Origin: Soonwooa sp.
GTDB taxonomy: Bacteria > Bacteroidota > Bacteroidia > Flavobacteriales > Weeksellaceae
NCBI RefSeq assembly: GCF_030151385.1
Contig: NZ_JASLDS010000042.1
Coordinates: 1 to 52,569, forward strand
Direction of reading: 5' to 3'
DNA: 52,569 nucleotides
The translations under genes and the position numbers were made by a program. Shown here piece after piece: positions 50,917-52,569 of this stretch (positions are counted from its first letter, which is position 1; the number at the start of each line of letters is the position of its first letter). The notes under the pieces are model-generated. The model saw only the letters and a program-made list of their open reading frames with translations. It ran no database searches and had not been told where the DNA came from.

Positions 50917-52530
50917 TTATTTCTTTTTCTTGCTTGCTGCCGTTATCAAAGCTTTGAACAAAGGATGCGGTGTTGCGACCGTCGACTTATATTCTGGATG
51001 ATATTGGACACCAACATAGAAAGGATGCTCTTTTAACTCGATGGTTTCGGCAAGTCCCGTTTCAGGATTTTGACCAGAAATCATCATCTCTTTATCCTCG
51101 AATTCTTTTTTGTAATCAGAATTGAATTCATAACGATGTCTATGTCTTTCCGAAATTGTTTTGGCACCGTAGATTTCTGCTAATCTAGAATTTGGTTTCA
51201 GTGCACATTTCCAAGCACCAAGACGCATTGTCCCTCCTTTATCAACAACATTTTTCTGTTCTTCCATAATCGAAATAACAGGATCTGGCGTTGCTGTGTC
51301 AAATTCTGTACTGTTAGCTTTTGCATGTCCTAGGACGTTACGAGCAAATTCAACAGTCATAATTTGCATTCCCAAACAAATACCTAAAGTTGGAATATTG
51401 TTAACACGTGCATATTCTGCTGCTAAGATTTTTCCTTCGATACCGCGATCGCCAAAACCTGGAGCGATCAACATACCGTCGATATCTTTAAAAGCTTCTT
51501 GCAAATTATCTTCTGTCAAATCGCCACTGTAGACCCATTTAACATTAACATCAGTTTCCAAATCTGCGCCAGCGTGGATAAAGGCTTCTGCAATAGATTT
51601 GTAAGAATCCTGAAGCGACACATACTTCCCTACCAAAGCGATATTAACATTGCGTTTTGGATTTTTATATTTTTTAAGGAAAGTTTTCCAATCTTTAAGA
51701 TCGGCTTCTTTATTATAAGGTAAATTTAATTCTTTAAGAACAACCTCATCGAAGTTTTGCTTTTGCAAATCTACAGGCACTTCATAAATCGTGTCCATAT
51801 CTTTACATTCGATAACGTTTTCTAAAGCCACATTACAGAACTGCGCCAACTTTGCACGTAAGTCTTTCGGGATTTTGTGCTCTGTACGACATACCAAAAC
51901 ATCTGCTTGGATACCGCTTTCCATCAATTGACGAACAGAATGTTGCGACGGTTTTGTTTTTAACTCACCACTTGCAGCCAAATATGGCAACAATGTTAAA
52001 TGAATCACCATCGAATTATTTTTGCCCAACTCCCACTGTAATTGTCTTACACTTTCGATGTATGGTAAAGACTCGATATCACCTACAGTTCCACCAATTT
52101 CGGTGATGATGATGTCGTAATTTTTCTTTGCTAAAATCTTAACTCGACGTTTAATCTCGTTTGTGATATGCGGAATAACTTGCACCGTTTTACCAAGAAA
52201 CTCGCCGCGACGTTCTTTTTCGATAACTGTTTGATAGATTTTACCAGTTGTTACAGAGTTGTTTTGACTTGTTTGGCTATCAAGAAAACGCTCGTAGTGA
52301 CCAAGGTCAAGATCGGTTTCGGCACCATCTTCGGTCACATAACATTCGCCATGTTCGTACGGATTAAGCGTTCCAGGATCTATATTAATGTAAGGATCAA
52401 GTTTTTGGATAGTAACGTTAAAACCTCTTGATTTCAACAAAAGTCCCAAAGAAGCAGAGACAATTCCTTTACCCAGTGAAGAAGTAACACCGCCTGTTAC
52501 AAAGATGTACTTCGTTTCTTTTTTACTCAT
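50917..52530 (-). CDS. pyrG: CTP synthase PyrG
   Basis: 537 residues from the ATG at 52530; a TTG 18 bp upstream overlaps the promoter box and is not a start. Converts UTP to CTP with ATP and glutamine-derived ammonia. Synthase domain (about 1-265): TGGVTSSLGKGIVSASLG P-loop, KLDPYINIDPGTLNPYEHGE, TDLDLGHYERF, EIGGTVGDIES. Glutaminase domain (about 295-530): the nucleophile Cys in LGICLGMQ and His/Glu in VQYHPEYKS. Complete at both ends. Transcribed away from the window edge, with yidC following. Confidence 0.97.
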   Translation of the reverse strand: MSKKETKYIFVTGGVTSSLGKGIVSASLGLLLKSRGFNVTIQKLDPYINIDPGTLNPYEHGECYVTEDGAETDLDLGHYERFLDSQTSQNNSVTTGKIYQTVIEKERRGEFLGKTVQVIPHITNEIKRRVKILAKKNYDIIITEIGGTVGDIESLPYIESVRQLQWELGKNNSMVIHLTLLPYLAASGELKTKPSQHSVRQLMESGIQADVLVCRTEHKIPKDLRAKLAQFCNVALENVIECKDMDTIYEVPVDLQKQNFDEVVLKELNLPYNKEADLKDWKTFLKKYKNPKRNVNIALVGKYVSLQDSYKSIAEAFIHAGADLETDVNVKWVYSGDLTEDNLQEAFKDIDGMLIAPGFGDRGIEGKILAAEYARVNNIPTLGICLGMQIMTVEFARNVLGHAKANSTEFDTATPDPVISIMEEQKNVVDKGGTMRLGAWKCALKPNSRLAEIYGAKTISERHRHRYEFNSDYKKEFEDKEMMISGQNPETGLAETIELKEHPFYVGVQYHPEYKSTVATPHPLFKALITAASKKKK

Positions 52531-52545
52531 TAGATTAGGTTTGTG

Positions 52546-52553
52546 CAAAGTTA
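52546..52553 (-). promoter_or_regulatory. -7 box of the pyrG promoter
   Basis: On the minus strand this reads TAACTTTG, an exact TAnnTTTG match 15 bp upstream of the ATG at 52530. Any -33 element lies beyond the window edge. It fixes the start codon at 52530 and implies a very short leader. Confidence 0.5.
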
Positions 52554-52569
52554 AAGCATACGGACTAGA

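Overview
The window looks like chromosomal DNA of a Flavobacteriia member, most likely the Chryseobacterium/Elizabethkingia side of the Weeksellaceae. Supporting signs are AT-rich DNA, Bacteroidota-type promoters (TTTG, about 20 bp, TAnnTTTG), several secreted proteins ending in type IX secretion (T9SS) sorting domains, and Bacteroidota families such as DUF5522, DUF4136, GEVED and OstA-like proteins. The genus is an inference.

Layout: 0-9.5 kb is mostly housekeeping (tsaD, rsmE, pdxH, YqgE, Smr protein, phosphoesterase) plus a TPR/LuxR-type regulator divergent from a T9SS-secreted protein. 9.7-20.3 kb holds an amidase, two aminotransferase-fold proteins, a START-like protein, an OstA/LptA-like protein, a Fur-family regulator, the K+ transporter Kup and small proteins. 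Repeat-filled gaps lie at 10.4 and 13.9-14.8 kb. 20.5-33.3 kb is a secretion-rich block: a C10 cysteine protease bracketed by 53-bp direct repeats, an Ntn hydrolase, a ClC channel, a GEVED protein and M36 metalloprotease pair (both T9SS), and a second TPR/LuxR-type regulator.

33.6-42.4 kb is an accessory island and the main interest of the window. It carries (a) a decayed type II-C CRISPR locus: a Cas9 with all catalytic residues but a lost C-terminus, fused by deletion to a headless DUF4269 gene, with a divergent tracrRNA and no cas1, cas2 or array; (b) a small Xre regulator; and (c) a strong Bacteroidota promoter followed by an elaborately folded GC-rich non-coding RNA, an ECF-type sigma factor and a 364-residue Cas12f/TnpB-family protein. 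That protein has lost the RuvC-I Asp and RuvC-II Glu and ends before the zinc finger and RuvC-III. Together, (c) is best read as an RNA-guided transcription-initiation system: the dead Cas12f binds DNA with a guide carried by the leader RNA and delivers the sigma factor, hence RNA polymerase, to a chosen site. I recall recent (2025) reports of dead Cas12f homologues paired with ECF sigma factors in Bacteroidota. I cannot check them here, and this locus with its own scaffold and guide may be an undescribed member. Dispersed repeats fill the gaps around these genes.

42.4-52.5 kb returns to ordinary chromosome: a DUF3592-like membrane protein, DUF779 and aldehyde dehydrogenase with a divergent AraC regulator and a curious folded intergenic segment, a TrmH-family methyltransferase, yidC and pyrG.
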